A stretch of DNA of 62,797 nt, from positions 1 to 62,797 of the forward strand of contig NZ_JARXYX010000048.1 in assembly GCF_029893585.1 (NCBI RefSeq), given 5' to 3'. A program made the translations under genes and the position numbers. The stretch is from Streptomyces sp. LBL. GTDB taxonomy: Bacteria > Actinomycetota > Actinomycetes > Streptomycetales > Streptomycetaceae. Of the stretch, positions 31,623 through 40,478 are shown piece by piece (position 1 is the first letter of the stretch; every line of letters begins with the position of its first letter). The notes beneath the pieces are model-generated. The model was not told the origin of the DNA, did no database searches, and was given only the letters and a program-made list of their open reading frames with translations.

Positions 31623-34112
31623 TGCGGCGGCAGGAGTACCTTCGGCCGCTGTTCGCTGAGCGTCCGGACCGGGTCGGCCGCGACCGGCTGGAGATCCTGA
31701 CCGCGCTGATCGGAGGGCCGTCCTTCGACCCGGTCTACCGGCCCGACATCATCGAGATCCCGCGCGGCCACGCGATCTACCGGTGGGAGTGCGTCGTCAA
31801 CAGCTGTGAACGCACCCGGACGGGCGGGTCGGACCTGTGCTCGGAGCATCAGCGGCAGTGGGTCTGCGACAGCGAGAACGGCGTGGGCCGAGCCGCCTTC
31901 GTGGCCGCCGCCCAGGGGCTGGAGCGACACGTCGGAGCGGAAGAGGCCATCTGCCAGATCTGCCCTGAACGGCCTGCGGCACACAGCGACTTGCGGCTGT
32001 GTCAGCGGCATCTGAGCCGGTGGACCATGCGCAAGAAGGAGGGAGATGACAGCGACTCCTTCGCGGCCTGGGCCAGCGGCGAACAGACGTACCCCGGCTA
32101 CGGACCCTGCGGCGCGGTCGTCTGTCCGAACCTGGCCGACTCCCCGCTGGGGTTGTGCTCGTGGCACGGCAGCCGCTACCGCCGTGACGGCAGGCCCGGT
32201 GGCGCCGCGATGCCGCACAGCTGGTGGCAGCGATACGAGAAGTTCGGGAAGACGGTCCCGATTGAGTACGGCGACCAGGCGGCATTCCGACGCTGGTACA
32301 CCGCCGTCCCCGCGCATCCGTGGCCGGGGCAGATCAACCTGCGCGGGCTACGGCCCCTGGTGCGGGCCGAGATCCAGTGGGGACTGTTCGTCCACACCCG
32401 CCGGGCCCGGCCCAGCCGGTGGGATCTGGGCTGGATCCGGTCGCTGGTGACCACGTGCCGCACGTTGGAAGTGAACTCGCTGATCGACTTCGAGTTCGGG
32501 ACCGGCGGTTCTGCCGGGTTCACCGGCGCGATCGCCAAGAAGATCCTGCACGAGCTGAGACTCGTCTATTTCACTCCGGCCGAAGCCAAGGAGGCCGGCT
32601 TCCTGGAGACCGAACACTTCGGGGTGCTGTTCCCGCATCGCATGAGCCACTTCGACCTGTCGAGTATCCCGCAGCGCTGGTTGCTGGACCTGACCTGGGA
32701 CTATCTGGCTGATCTGCTGCGTTCGCCACGTTGTCCGAGGTCGGGTGGCCCGTTCGACGGTTATCGTCGGGCCGCGCTGGAGTTGGGAGTGTTCCTGGAG
32801 CTTGAGGCTCCGGACGGTGGCCATGACCCCGCCGTCCTTCGAGGTGAGCACGCCCAGCGGTTCGTCGCCGATCAGCGGCACCGTGAACGCGAGGGTCTGG
32901 AATCGCTGGCGGTCAAACGGCCGGGCGGGGCCGCAGGCATCGTGACCCCGACCACCCGGTCGGTGGTGTTCAACGCGATCCGCAAGCTGCTGCGTGACGC
33001 GTTGGATACCGGTGTCGCCGACAAGCTGGGTCTGGAAAGAGAGTTCATCACCGCGCTCCCGACCGCCGGTGCCACCACGGGCAGGACTGCACGCCGTCCC
33101 TTCCCTGACGAAGTCGCCCAGGCGCTGGCCGCCGAGACCAACCTCGCCGAGTTCGCGGCCACCTATGACCTCAATGACAACGGGGCCCGTGACATCTGGG
33201 AGACCACCGTCACCACCGGCCGTCGCATCGGCGAGGTGATCAAGGTGCGGTGGGACTGCATCGGCCGCTACGGCGGCCTGGCGATGTTCTGGCACGACCA
33301 GACCAAGGTCGGCAATTACGACGTCGCGATCCGGATACCCGAACGCCTCTACGAGATCCTCGCCGAACGCCAGCGCAAGACCCTGGACCGGTTCACCGCC
33401 CGTTACGGCTACCGGCCGACCGGTGCCCAACGCGCCGGGCTGGCCCATTTTCCACGGTCTACCGCAGTCAGGACGGGACGGTGTCGCTGACCCATCAGTG
33501 GTTCTATAGCCGGTTCCGGCCCTGGGTGGACGCCATGGACCTCGGCCACTACGTCCCCCACCAGGCTCGCCATACTCTGGCCACCAGCCTGTTGCGCCAC
33601 GGGGCGACTTTGACCCACATCCGCCGCTATCTGGGACAGGTCAGCAGGCTCAAGCTCTGGCGATCGACCTGTCCCGCCGAAGTACCCCGGCCGAGGGCGG
33701 GTTCTGCACCTTCCAGCCCGTCGTCGGCGGCGGCGCCTGCCCCTGGAATCTCGACTGCCACAACTGCGACAAGTTCGTCCTCTCCGGCGCCGACCTCCTC
33801 TACTGGCAGCGAAAGCGTGAACAGTGGCGGCTGCTGGCCGAGGGCGCCCCCGACGACGCCACCGCCGACTACCTCCACCGCTACTTCGATCCCACAGCCC
33901 GCGCCATCGACGGCCTGGAGAAGGCCCTGGCCGGCCTCGGCCTCCTCGACGACGCCCTCGCCCTGGACCTGCGCAAACCCCAGGACTACTTCCACCGCGT
34001 GTGGTCCACCGCCTTCCGCGCCGCCGACCTCGCCGACGCGGCGCAGAACGACGGCGAGTACAGCGATACGCGCACAACCGAGGACACCGACCCCGAACAG
34101 GACGTCGCATGA
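31619..34112 (+). pseudogene. Tn554 TnpB-like tyrosine recombinase, frameshifted and internally deleted
   Basis: ATG 31619 overlaps the tnpA stop. The first frame runs to 33490: Cys-rich N-terminal region (CVVNSCERT, CQICPERP, CGAVVCPNL), core-binding domain, and catalytic Arg in TTVTTGRRIGEVIKVRWD. A one-base loss in TTTT (about 33447-33450) shifts the frame; the next frame has HYVPHQARHTLATSLLRHGA and YLGQVS. At about 33640 a deletion removes the Tyr region. A third frame then encodes the C-terminal domain GGFCTFQPVVGGGACPWNLD, CHNCDKFV and so on, to TGA 34112. Gene order A-B-C matches Tn554-type elements, which insert by concerted recombinase action. Inactive. Confidence 0.82.
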
Positions 34113-34280
34113 GCACCGGCACGGTCCGCGAACCCCGCACCGCCGCGGCCTTGGCCGCCCGCCGCCGCAAAACCGAGACCGCCCTCCAGCGCGTTCATGA
34201 CGCCATAACCCGCCTCCGGCGCGAGAAAGCCCAGGTCAGCGTCGCCGCAGTCGCCCGCCGAGCGGACGTCTCGCGCACCT
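34109..34280 (+). pseudogene. Tn554 TnpC-like protein (DUF6262), truncated
   Basis: ATG 34109 overlaps the end of tnpB. About 55 residues are left: LAARRRKTETALQRVHDAIT, RLRREKAQVSVAAVARRADV and SRT, the helical start and HTH-like segment of DUF6262/TnpC, the accessory protein of three-gene recombinase modules. After VSRT the expected FLYQN-type continuation is replaced by a TniQ fragment at about 34281, so the gene was cut by a second recombination event. Confidence 0.72.
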
Positions 34281-35108
34281 CTCGCCGCCGCGGCCGGAGT
34301 CCGCCAACGCGCCCTGGGACTGGCCCTGCCCGAATTCCTCGACGCCGACGTCGACGCCACCGACAAGCCCGGCACCATCGGCCGTCCGCGCTCAGCCCTG
34401 CACACCGCCATCCAGCGTCCCGCCTGCCGCCGTTGCACCCACGCCGCAGGCATCACCATGACCGTGACCTGCTGGACCACTCATGGCCGCAACGTCTGTC
34501 TCCGCCACCGACTCTGGATCGGCAACGGCATCGCCAACGCCGACGAGCAAGTCGACATCAGCAGGCTCCCCGACACGCTACGAGCCCAGAGACACCACCG
34601 AAACCTGGTGGCCCGCCACGGCCGCCGCTGGGTTCGCAACGCCTATCCGGATGCGCGAAAAATGTACTTCGCCTGGCTGCAGCAGTCCGCTGACCCGTTC
34701 GATCTGCTCGACACTGCACGCCGCATCCTCACCGACGGCACCGGGAAACTCCCCTCTCCCGACCTGACGCTCACGATGGTCTTCCACCCTCAAGTCGTGA
34801 CGCTCGCCGGACTTCTCGCCGGCCGGGAGTGGGAACGCCGCGCTGTCGCCACCGGCCACGTCACCCGGCTCGTCGAGCAGATCACCGTCCGCAACATCCT
34901 TCTCGGCTACGTCCCCAAGGACCGCAAGGACCCCCTGATCCAATGGGTTGAGCAGCACTCCTCCACCCACAAGTTCGTCGCCTTCCACCGAAGCCCGAGG
35001 ATCTACGACGCGTTCTTCCCTCGCGAAACGATCCCGCCACCGCGCCAGCCCGATGAAGCCGACGCGGAAACACGGTGGAGCCCGTTCCACCCCTACTACC
35101 GCTGCTGA
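34281..35108 (+). pseudogene. TniQ-like protein of another element, N-terminus missing
   Basis: A single frame of 275 codons to TGA 35108 without its own start at the left edge (first ATG at 34458). It opens with LAAAAGVRQRALGLALPEFL, then RPACRRCTHAAGI followed by VTCWTTHGRNVCLRHRLWIG, the Cys-x2-Cys ... Cys-x2-His zinc finger of TniQ/TnsD proteins. The rest is a helical C-terminal domain with no motif I recognise. It differs from the knuckle-type tniQ at 24229 and belongs to a separate transposon, perhaps the one that left the tniA fragment at 30318. Confidence 0.65.
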
Positions 35109-35155
35109 GCCCGAGTACAGCCTGCTCACATTCCGAGCGACGGGGACATTGGGAT

Positions 35156-35722
35156 TCACCCCGGTGGTCCTGCCAGGGCCTTGATGGCCGGGCGCAGCAA
35201 CGCGGCGATGTAATCCGCAGGAGCCTCACGAAGCGCGGCCAGGCCGAGGAGCTGATGGCCGATGGTCACGCCCAGCAACGCGGTGACGACGAGTGCGGCG
35301 CGCAGTTCGGGATCCTCGGCAGCGGGCAGGGCGGCACCGACGCTGTCGATCTGCCGGCCGAGAGCGGCACGGACGTGATCGGCTGCCGCCTGGTCGGTGA
35401 GCATCGACCGCATCATCGCCAGCATGCCCTCGGGAAGACCGCCGAGCTTGAGGCCGAGCGAGGCCAGCAACTGATCGACGAGCTCGTCGGCATCAGTGGC
35501 CGTCAGCGGGGCGGGCAACGCCTGCACGGCTTGGCTGAACAGCTCCCGCTTCGAGCCGAAGTACTGCATGACCAGAGCCGGATCGACGCTCGCTGCGGTC
35601 GCCACGGCGCGAATGGTGGTGCGCTCGAATCCCTTCTCGGCGAACAACTCCCGGGCGCTGTCGAGGATGCGCACCTCGGTCGCTCGGCGGCGGTCGGCGC
35701 GGGACTGGCGGAGAGTGGACAC
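35156..35722 (-). CDS. TetR-family repressor
   Basis: 188 aa from GTG 35722. The N-terminal HTH is canonical: ILDSARELFAEKGFERTTIRAVATAASVDPALVMQYFGSK. The C-terminal ligand domain is of the TetR_C_17-like type common in actinobacteria (ADHVRAALGRQIDSVGAALP). It is divergent from a SnoaL-like gene, with the likely operator TCAACA-AA-TGTTGA between them, so it probably represses that gene and itself. The inducer is unknown. It marks the right side of the accessory island. Confidence 0.9.
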   Translation of the reverse strand: MSTLRQSRADRRRATEVRILDSARELFAEKGFERTTIRAVATAASVDPALVMQYFGSKRELFSQAVQALPAPLTATDADELVDQLLASLGLKLGGLPEGMLAMMRSMLTDQAAADHVRAALGRQIDSVGAALPAAEDPELRAALVVTALLGVTIGHQLLGLAALREAPADYIAALLRPAIKALAGPPG

Positions 35723-35776
35723 CAATTCACTCTACAGCCGTTGACCGAACTTCCAGCCGACCCTACGGTGAGTGGG

Positions 35777-35790
35777 TCAACAAATGTTGA
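35777..35790. promoter_or_regulatory. TetR operator candidate
   Basis: TCAACA-AA-TGTTGA, a 6+6 inverted repeat 10 bases before the SnoaL-like start and 55 bases before the tetR start, well placed to control both divergent promoters. Confidence 0.65.
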
Positions 35791-35799
35791 GCGAATGGA

Positions 35800-36234
35800 A
35801 TGACCCCCGTGTCACATCTGAATACACCTCCTGTTCGCACCCCTCACGAGGTGCTGACCTGCTACTACCAGGCCATGCTCGACAAGTCCCCAGACGATCT
35901 CGCCGATCTCTACACCATCGACGCGGTGCACGAGTTCCCGTTCACCTCACCCGGCTTCCCCTCATGCCTCGAGGGTCGTGAGGCCGTGCGCGCCGGATAC
36001 CGGGGAGCCTGGGGCGCCAGCCCCGTCCAGGTGAAGGAGGTCAGGAGGGTCGCGGCCTACGAGACCGCCGATCCCGAAGTGATCGTCGCCGAGCATGTCG
36101 TGGTCGGAACGCTGCCGACCAAGGCCACCACGTTCACCGTCCCAGGTCTCCTGATACTCCACGTCCACAACGGACTGATCACGCGAGTCCGCGACTACAT
36201 GGACAGCTTGGGCGTCGCCAGCGCCAGAGCGTGA
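35800..36234 (+). CDS. SnoaL-like/NTF2-fold protein
   Basis: 144 aa. HEVLTCYYQAMLDKSPDDLADLYTIDAVHEFPFT, then EGREAVRAGYRGAWG and a terminal LILHVHNGLITRVRDYMDS strand, define a SnoaL_2-type domain. Such proteins act as small isomerases, hydratases or epoxide hydrolases, or bind ligands. The gene is divergent from, and presumably regulated by, the TetR repressor, so it may help detoxify whatever the repressor senses. There is no secretion signal. Confidence 0.85.
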   Translation: MTPVSHLNTPPVRTPHEVLTCYYQAMLDKSPDDLADLYTIDAVHEFPFTSPGFPSCLEGREAVRAGYRGAWGASPVQVKEVRRVAAYETADPEVIVAEHVVVGTLPTKATTFTVPGLLILHVHNGLITRVRDYMDSLGVASARA

Positions 36235-36524
36235 AGGCCCCAAGCAGTACAGCGACTGCCCGACCCGAGACGGGACGGCACTCAGCCCGTTCGCCTCTGG
36301 CCCCGACGTCTGTCTCAACGAATCAAGTCCCCACGTCTCAGCCAATCCAGTCCACACAGGTCAGCGCAGGAGTGGACGACCAACTTCGTTGAGACAGGAC
36401 AGTCGCCGACCTGCCTCGGTGGTCACCGGTTTGGAGTCAGCCGCCGCCGGCCGGTCTCCGGATCGGGCCAGCGGCTCTGGATTGGCCTTGGTCCATCACT
36501 TCACCCAGCGCCTAGCGTCGAGGT
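36235..36524. other. Intergenic region with transposon-end-like repeats
   Basis: No gene. TGTCTCAACGAA (36311-36322) and its exact reverse complement TTCGTTGAGACA (36385-36396) flank a related direct copy CGTCTCAGCCAA (36334-36345). Each is followed inwards by an AGTCC or GTCC element. This looks like a remnant of multiple transposase sites and may mark the right border of the island. Confidence 0.5.
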
Positions 36525-37334
36525 ATGCGCATCCGAATTGTCGACGCCTTCACCGACCGCCCCTTCGCCGGCAACCCGGCCGGGGTCCTGCTCCTTGACG
36601 CCTTCCCGGACGACGACCGGCTCCAGAAGGTGGCCCTGGAGATCAACCACCCGGAGACCGCGTTCGCCCACCCGCTACCCGAAGGCGGCGAGGCCGACTG
36701 GGCGCTGCGCTGGTTCTCACCCGCCGCCGAGATCAACCTGTGCGGCCATGCCACCCTCGCCACGGCCCACGTCCTGCACACCACCGGCGCCCACGAAGGC
36801 CCGGTACGGTTCGCCACCCGCAGCGGCGTCCTGATCGCCACGCCCCGCGAGGACAGCTCGATCACCCTGGACTTCCCGACCGCGCCGCTCACACCCGTCG
36901 CCCTCCCGGACGGGGTGACCAAGGCCCTCGGCGTCGAGCCGCTCGCCGTCTTCGACACCGGCCAGAGCATCGGCGACCTGCTGGTCGAGGTCTCCGACGA
37001 GAAGGCGGTCCACGCCCTCGACCCGGATATGAAGGCCCTGGGCGCCTGCTCCGAGCGCGGCGTCATCGCCACCGCCCGCGCCGAGGACCCCACCCGGGGC
37101 TACGACTTCGTCTCCCGCTGCTTCTTCCCCAACGTCGGCATCGACGAGGACCCGGTCACCGGCAGCGCCCACGCCGCCCTCGCCCCGTTCTGGTCCGAGC
37201 GCCTCGGCCGCGCCGAACTCACCGGCCTCCAGGCCTCGGCCCGCTCCGGCCGCGTCCGCACCGAACTGCGCGGCGACCGCACCCTGCTGAGCGGCAGCGC
37301 GATCACCGTCATCGAGGGCGAGCTGCTCGTCTGA
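36525..37334 (+). CDS. PhzF-like epimerase/isomerase family protein
   Basis: 269 aa. It begins MRIRIVDAFTDRPFAGNPAGV, the invariant PhzF start, and contains HPETAFAHPLP (with the catalytic Glu replaced by the ETAF motif Glu), RWFSPAAEINLCGHATLATAHVL and FFPNVGIDEDPVTGSAHAALAPFW. It is a pseudo-symmetric diaminopimelate-epimerase fold. PhzF isomerises a phenazine precursor, but most homologues, like this one outside any phenazine cluster, have unknown substrates. It is cytosolic and monocistronic. Confidence 0.93.
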   Translation: MRIRIVDAFTDRPFAGNPAGVLLLDAFPDDDRLQKVALEINHPETAFAHPLPEGGEADWALRWFSPAAEINLCGHATLATAHVLHTTGAHEGPVRFATRSGVLIATPREDSSITLDFPTAPLTPVALPDGVTKALGVEPLAVFDTGQSIGDLLVEVSDEKAVHALDPDMKALGACSERGVIATARAEDPTRGYDFVSRCFFPNVGIDEDPVTGSAHAALAPFWSERLGRAELTGLQASARSGRVRTELRGDRTLLSGSAITVIEGELLV

Positions 37335-37386
37335 ACCGTGCGGGACGGGCGTACTCGAAGAGCACTACGCGACCGGCGCACAAGAT

Positions 37387-37413
37387 ATACAAGGCATACA
37401 AGGCATACAAAAG
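37387..37413. repeat. Short AT-rich tandem repeat 3' of the PhzF-like gene
   Basis: ATACAAGGC twice and ATACAAAAG once, followed by a related GTGTACAAG. The segment from 37381 to 37430 is strikingly A-rich for this genome. Confidence 0.6.
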
Positions 37414-37429
37414 GGTGTACAAGAAAAAA

Positions 37430-37454
37430 GGGCGTAGGAGATCGCCCTACGCCC
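37430..37454. terminator. Terminator hairpin between convergent genes
   Basis: GGGCGTAGG and CCTACGCCC form a perfect 9-bp stem with a 7-base loop. On the minus strand the stem is followed by a run of T (CCCTTTTTTC), so it is best read as the intrinsic terminator of the CPBP protease gene. Confidence 0.8.
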
Positions 37455-37467
37455 CTCCCGCACAGCC

Positions 37468-38268
37468 TCACGCGGTCGGCAGCCAGCCCACCTTCCCGGC
37501 CAGCAGCGCGTAGCCGACGAACGCCCCGATGTCGAGCAGGGAATGCGCCACCACCAGGGGACCCACCCGACCCCAGCGGCGGTAGAGGTACACGAACACC
37601 ACGCCCATCGCCATGTTGCCGATGAAGCCACCGATGCCCTGGTAGAGGTGGTACGAGCCGCGCAGTACCGAACTGGCCACCAGCGCCGTGCCGGGCGTCC
37701 AGCCCAACTGGCCCAGGCGGCGCAGGAGATAGCCGACGACGATGACCTCTTCGAGGATGGCGTTCTGCATCGCCGACAGGACCAGCACCGGGTACTTCCA
37801 CCACACGTCCGGCAGCGCCTCGGGCACCACCGTGAGGTTGAAGCCCAGACCGCGCGCAGCCAGGTAGAAGGCGATTCCGGTACTGCCGATCACCGCCGCG
37901 ATCCCGGCCCCGCGGCCGAGGTCCGGCCACGGCCGGGTCCGGTCGAAGCCGATCGTGCGCAGGCCCTGCCCCTCACGCAGTAGAAGGTGCGCGACCAGCG
38001 CCACGGGCACCAGCGCCGAGGCGATCCCGAACAACTGCCAGGCGAGATCGAGCCAGGGACGACCGGGTGCCGCTGATGCGTTGAGAGTCGCCGCCTGATC
38101 CTTCAAGCCCCCCGGTTTGGTGACCGATCCGACAAAGCTGATCAGGGCGGACACACCGCTCGCACCGAGCGAAAGCCCCAGAACGAGCAGCGTCTCGTCC
38201 CGGAAAATCCGTCGCGAGAACCGCTCCGGAGGAAAAGAACCGGCCACCAGGCCCGCCTCCGACTGCAC
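37468..38268 (-). CDS. CPBP-family intramembrane metalloprotease
   Basis: 266 aa from GTG 38268 (CTGGAGGCAGG upstream). About seven hydrophobic helices. The Abi/CPBP motifs are present in order: NAILEEVIVVGYLLRRLGQLGW (motif 1, EE; the usual Arg-Gly is replaced by Val-Gly), GSYHLYQGIGGFIGNMAMGVVF (motif 2, His) and GPLVVAHSLLDIGAF (motif 3, His). These are Rce1-type glutamate proteases of the membrane, in bacteria linked to bacteriocin immunity or protein processing. It is divergent from the vWFA gene. Confidence 0.88.
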   Translation of the reverse strand: MQSEAGLVAGSFPPERFSRRIFRDETLLVLGLSLGASGVSALISFVGSVTKPGGLKDQAATLNASAAPGRPWLDLAWQLFGIASALVPVALVAHLLLREGQGLRTIGFDRTRPWPDLGRGAGIAAVIGSTGIAFYLAARGLGFNLTVVPEALPDVWWKYPVLVLSAMQNAILEEVIVVGYLLRRLGQLGWTPGTALVASSVLRGSYHLYQGIGGFIGNMAMGVVFVYLYRRWGRVGPLVVAHSLLDIGAFVGYALLAGKVGWLPTA

Positions 38269-38464
38269 ACCTGCCTCCAGTTGAGTAATGCCGCCGCATC
38301 CCCGCCGCGGCCCCGCTAGGGTCTCGAAAGAAGTTACGAAGATCGTGCGCGACTGGCCGTCGGGGGGTGGACGCCGTGCAGGCGTACCTCCCCCCCTTGT
38401 TTGCATGCCGTACGGCCGGCGTCGGCACGAGGTTCAGCAGGCAACAGGGAGGGGCACCACCGTC

Positions 38465-40240
38465 ATGGGACGTCACAGCTTGCCCGATCAGTATGGTGCG
38501 GGCGACAGCGACCCCCGTCCACGCGCCCGCCGCCGCGTGGTGGCCTTGGCGACAGCCCTCGTGCTCACCGTGGCCGGCGGCACGGTGGCCGCCATCCAGG
38601 GCGGACTGCTCTCCTTCGGCTCCTCCTGCCAGGACGACCCCGTACGGCTGAGGCTCGCCGCCTCGCCCGACCTGGCGCCCACCCTCGCGGCCGCGGCCGA
38701 GCGGGCCCGCGACGACGACCTCACCTCCGACGGTCGCTGCGTCGCCGTCACGGTGACCGCGCGCGACGCGTACAAGGTCACGGACACGCTGCTGGCCGGT
38801 GAGAAGACCGGCGTCCAGGTGTGGGTCCCGGACTCGGACCTGTGGCTCAGGCGGCTGGAAACGGACAGCGGCACGGCGGACGTGTCCCAGGTGGGCAACG
38901 TCGCCTCCACGCCCGTCGGGATGGCGATGGTGCCGACGGCCGCGAAGTCGCTGGGATGGCCGAACGAGACGTACAACTGGCTGGAGCTGGCGGGCGCCGC
39001 ACTGCAGGGCGATTCCCTCAGGCTCGGCGCGGCCGACCCCGTGCGCAGCGCGACCGGGCTGCTCGCGCTCACCCGGCTGAGTTCCGCCGCCCCGCAGACC
39101 GAGGCCGGGGACACCCAGGCCGCGGCGATGATGAAGACGCTGTCACAGCGCACCACGGACAGCGACGGGCAGCTCCTGGAGACCCTGCCACGCGACGCCT
39201 CGGGCGCCGAGCAGGGCAACCCGAAGCGCAATCAGGCGCTGATCCTGTCGGAGCAGGCCGCGTTTACACACAATTCCTCGGCCGACGGTGGCAACAGCCT
39301 GGACCTCTTCTATCCCGAGGACGGTGCGCCGCGGCTCGACTACCCGTACACACTGGTCGACCAGACGGGGCTGACCACCGACGAGAGCCGGGCCGCGATC
39401 CGCTTCCTGAGCTATGTCCGACAGCCGGAACAGCTCCGGCTGCTGCAGCAACGCGGCTTCCGGACGTCGGACGACGAGGTGCCGGACACACTGGTCGCGA
39501 AGGCCGGCGGCAGCCGTCCGCAACCGTACCGGGAGCCCGCCGCCGAACCGGCCGCCGAGGAGACGCTCCAGGAGGCCCTCGGCGTGTGGACGATCACAGT
39601 GCAGAGCGCCCGGATCACCACGGTCGTGGACGCCTCCTCGTCCATGTCGGAGAAGGCCCCGCGCACCGGCCGGTCGCGGATGGACGTCACCAAGGCCTCA
39701 CTGCTCCAGGCCCTCGCCACATTCACGCCCGAGGACGAGATCGGGCTGTGGGACTTCGCCACCAAGCTGGACGGCGACAAGGACTACCGCGTGCTCGTGC
39801 CGACCGAACGCCTCGGCGACCGGGTGGGCGGCGGCACCCAGCGGGACCGGCTGACGGCGGCGTTCAGCAACCTGGCGCCGGCGCCGAACGGTGCCACGGG
39901 CCTGTACGACACCACGCTCGCCGCGTACAAGGCAGCCACGTCCTCCTATGGGAAGGGGAAGTTCAACGCCCTGGTGGTGCTCACCGACGGGGTGAACCAG
40001 GACCCGGGCAGCATCTCGCGCGGCACCTTGATCTCGGAGCTGGAGAAGCTCACCGACCCCGAACATCGGGTGCCGCTCATCGCGATCGCCGTGGGTCCTG
40101 ACGCCGATCGCGCGGAGGCCGAGCAGATCGCCCGAGCGACCGGCGGATCGGGGCAGGAGGTCAGTGATCCCGCCCAGATCCACTCGGTGATTCTGAAGGC
40201 GATCGTGGCGGCCGGCGCACGGGCAGCGGGCCAGGGCTGA
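38465..40240 (+). CDS. Membrane-anchored substrate-binding and von Willebrand factor A protein
   Basis: 591 aa from ATG 38465 behind GGGAGGGG. An N-terminal membrane anchor (RRVVALATALVLTVAGGTVAAI) is followed by a type-2 solute-binding-like domain (VRLRLAASPDLAPTLAAAAERA ... GVQVWVPDSDLWLRRLET) of about 330 residues and a C-terminal vWFA domain whose MIDAS motif is VVDASSSMS with Thr and Asp in FNALVVLTDGVNQD. The domain pair is typical of extracellular or membrane-bound actinobacterial proteins; metal-dependent adhesion or complex formation is likely. The stop codon lies in an array of repeats. Confidence 0.88.
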   Translation: MGRHSLPDQYGAGDSDPRPRARRRVVALATALVLTVAGGTVAAIQGGLLSFGSSCQDDPVRLRLAASPDLAPTLAAAAERARDDDLTSDGRCVAVTVTARDAYKVTDTLLAGEKTGVQVWVPDSDLWLRRLETDSGTADVSQVGNVASTPVGMAMVPTAAKSLGWPNETYNWLELAGAALQGDSLRLGAADPVRSATGLLALTRLSSAAPQTEAGDTQAAAMMKTLSQRTTDSDGQLLETLPRDASGAEQGNPKRNQALILSEQAAFTHNSSADGGNSLDLFYPEDGAPRLDYPYTLVDQTGLTTDESRAAIRFLSYVRQPEQLRLLQQRGFRTSDDEVPDTLVAKAGGSRPQPYREPAAEPAAEETLQEALGVWTITVQSARITTVVDASSSMSEKAPRTGRSRMDVTKASLLQALATFTPEDEIGLWDFATKLDGDKDYRVLVPTERLGDRVGGGTQRDRLTAAFSNLAPAPNGATGLYDTTLAAYKAATSSYGKGKFNALVVLTDGVNQDPGSISRGTLISELEKLTDPEHRVPLIAIAVGPDADRAEAEQIARATGGSGQEVSDPAQIHSVILKAIVAAGARAAGQG

Positions 40241-40403
40241 CGCATCTCACCCGGCCGGCGGGTGACGCGATGTGCCGGCCGTTGACGCGACGTGGCCGCC
40301 GTCGGCTGACGCGATGCGCCGGCCGTTGACGCGACGTGGCCGCCGTCGGCTGACGCGATGCGCCGCCGTCGGCTGACGCGACGTGGCCGCCGTCGGCTGA
40401 CGC
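40238..40403. repeat. TGACGC-headed tandem repeats after the vWFA stop codon
   Basis: The hexamer TGACGC of the stop codon (40238) recurs at 40263, 40283, 40307, 40327, 40351, 40374 and 40398. The spacing alternates between 20 and 24, giving a 44-bp higher-order unit whose copies at 40263 and 40307 differ at one base. Each unit continues with CGATG or CGACGTGG and a CCGCCGTCGGC block. Confidence 0.85.
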
Positions 40404-40478
40404 ATCATGCCCGCCCTCCCGCTTCGCCGCACCGACCCCTCTTACCGCCGTCCCGCCCTCGCCGCACGGACGCCTCCC

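Noticed and set aside
36525..37334. PhzF-like gene as part of a phenazine cluster
   Set aside because: No other phenazine genes in the surroundings; PhzF homologues are widespread with unknown substrates.
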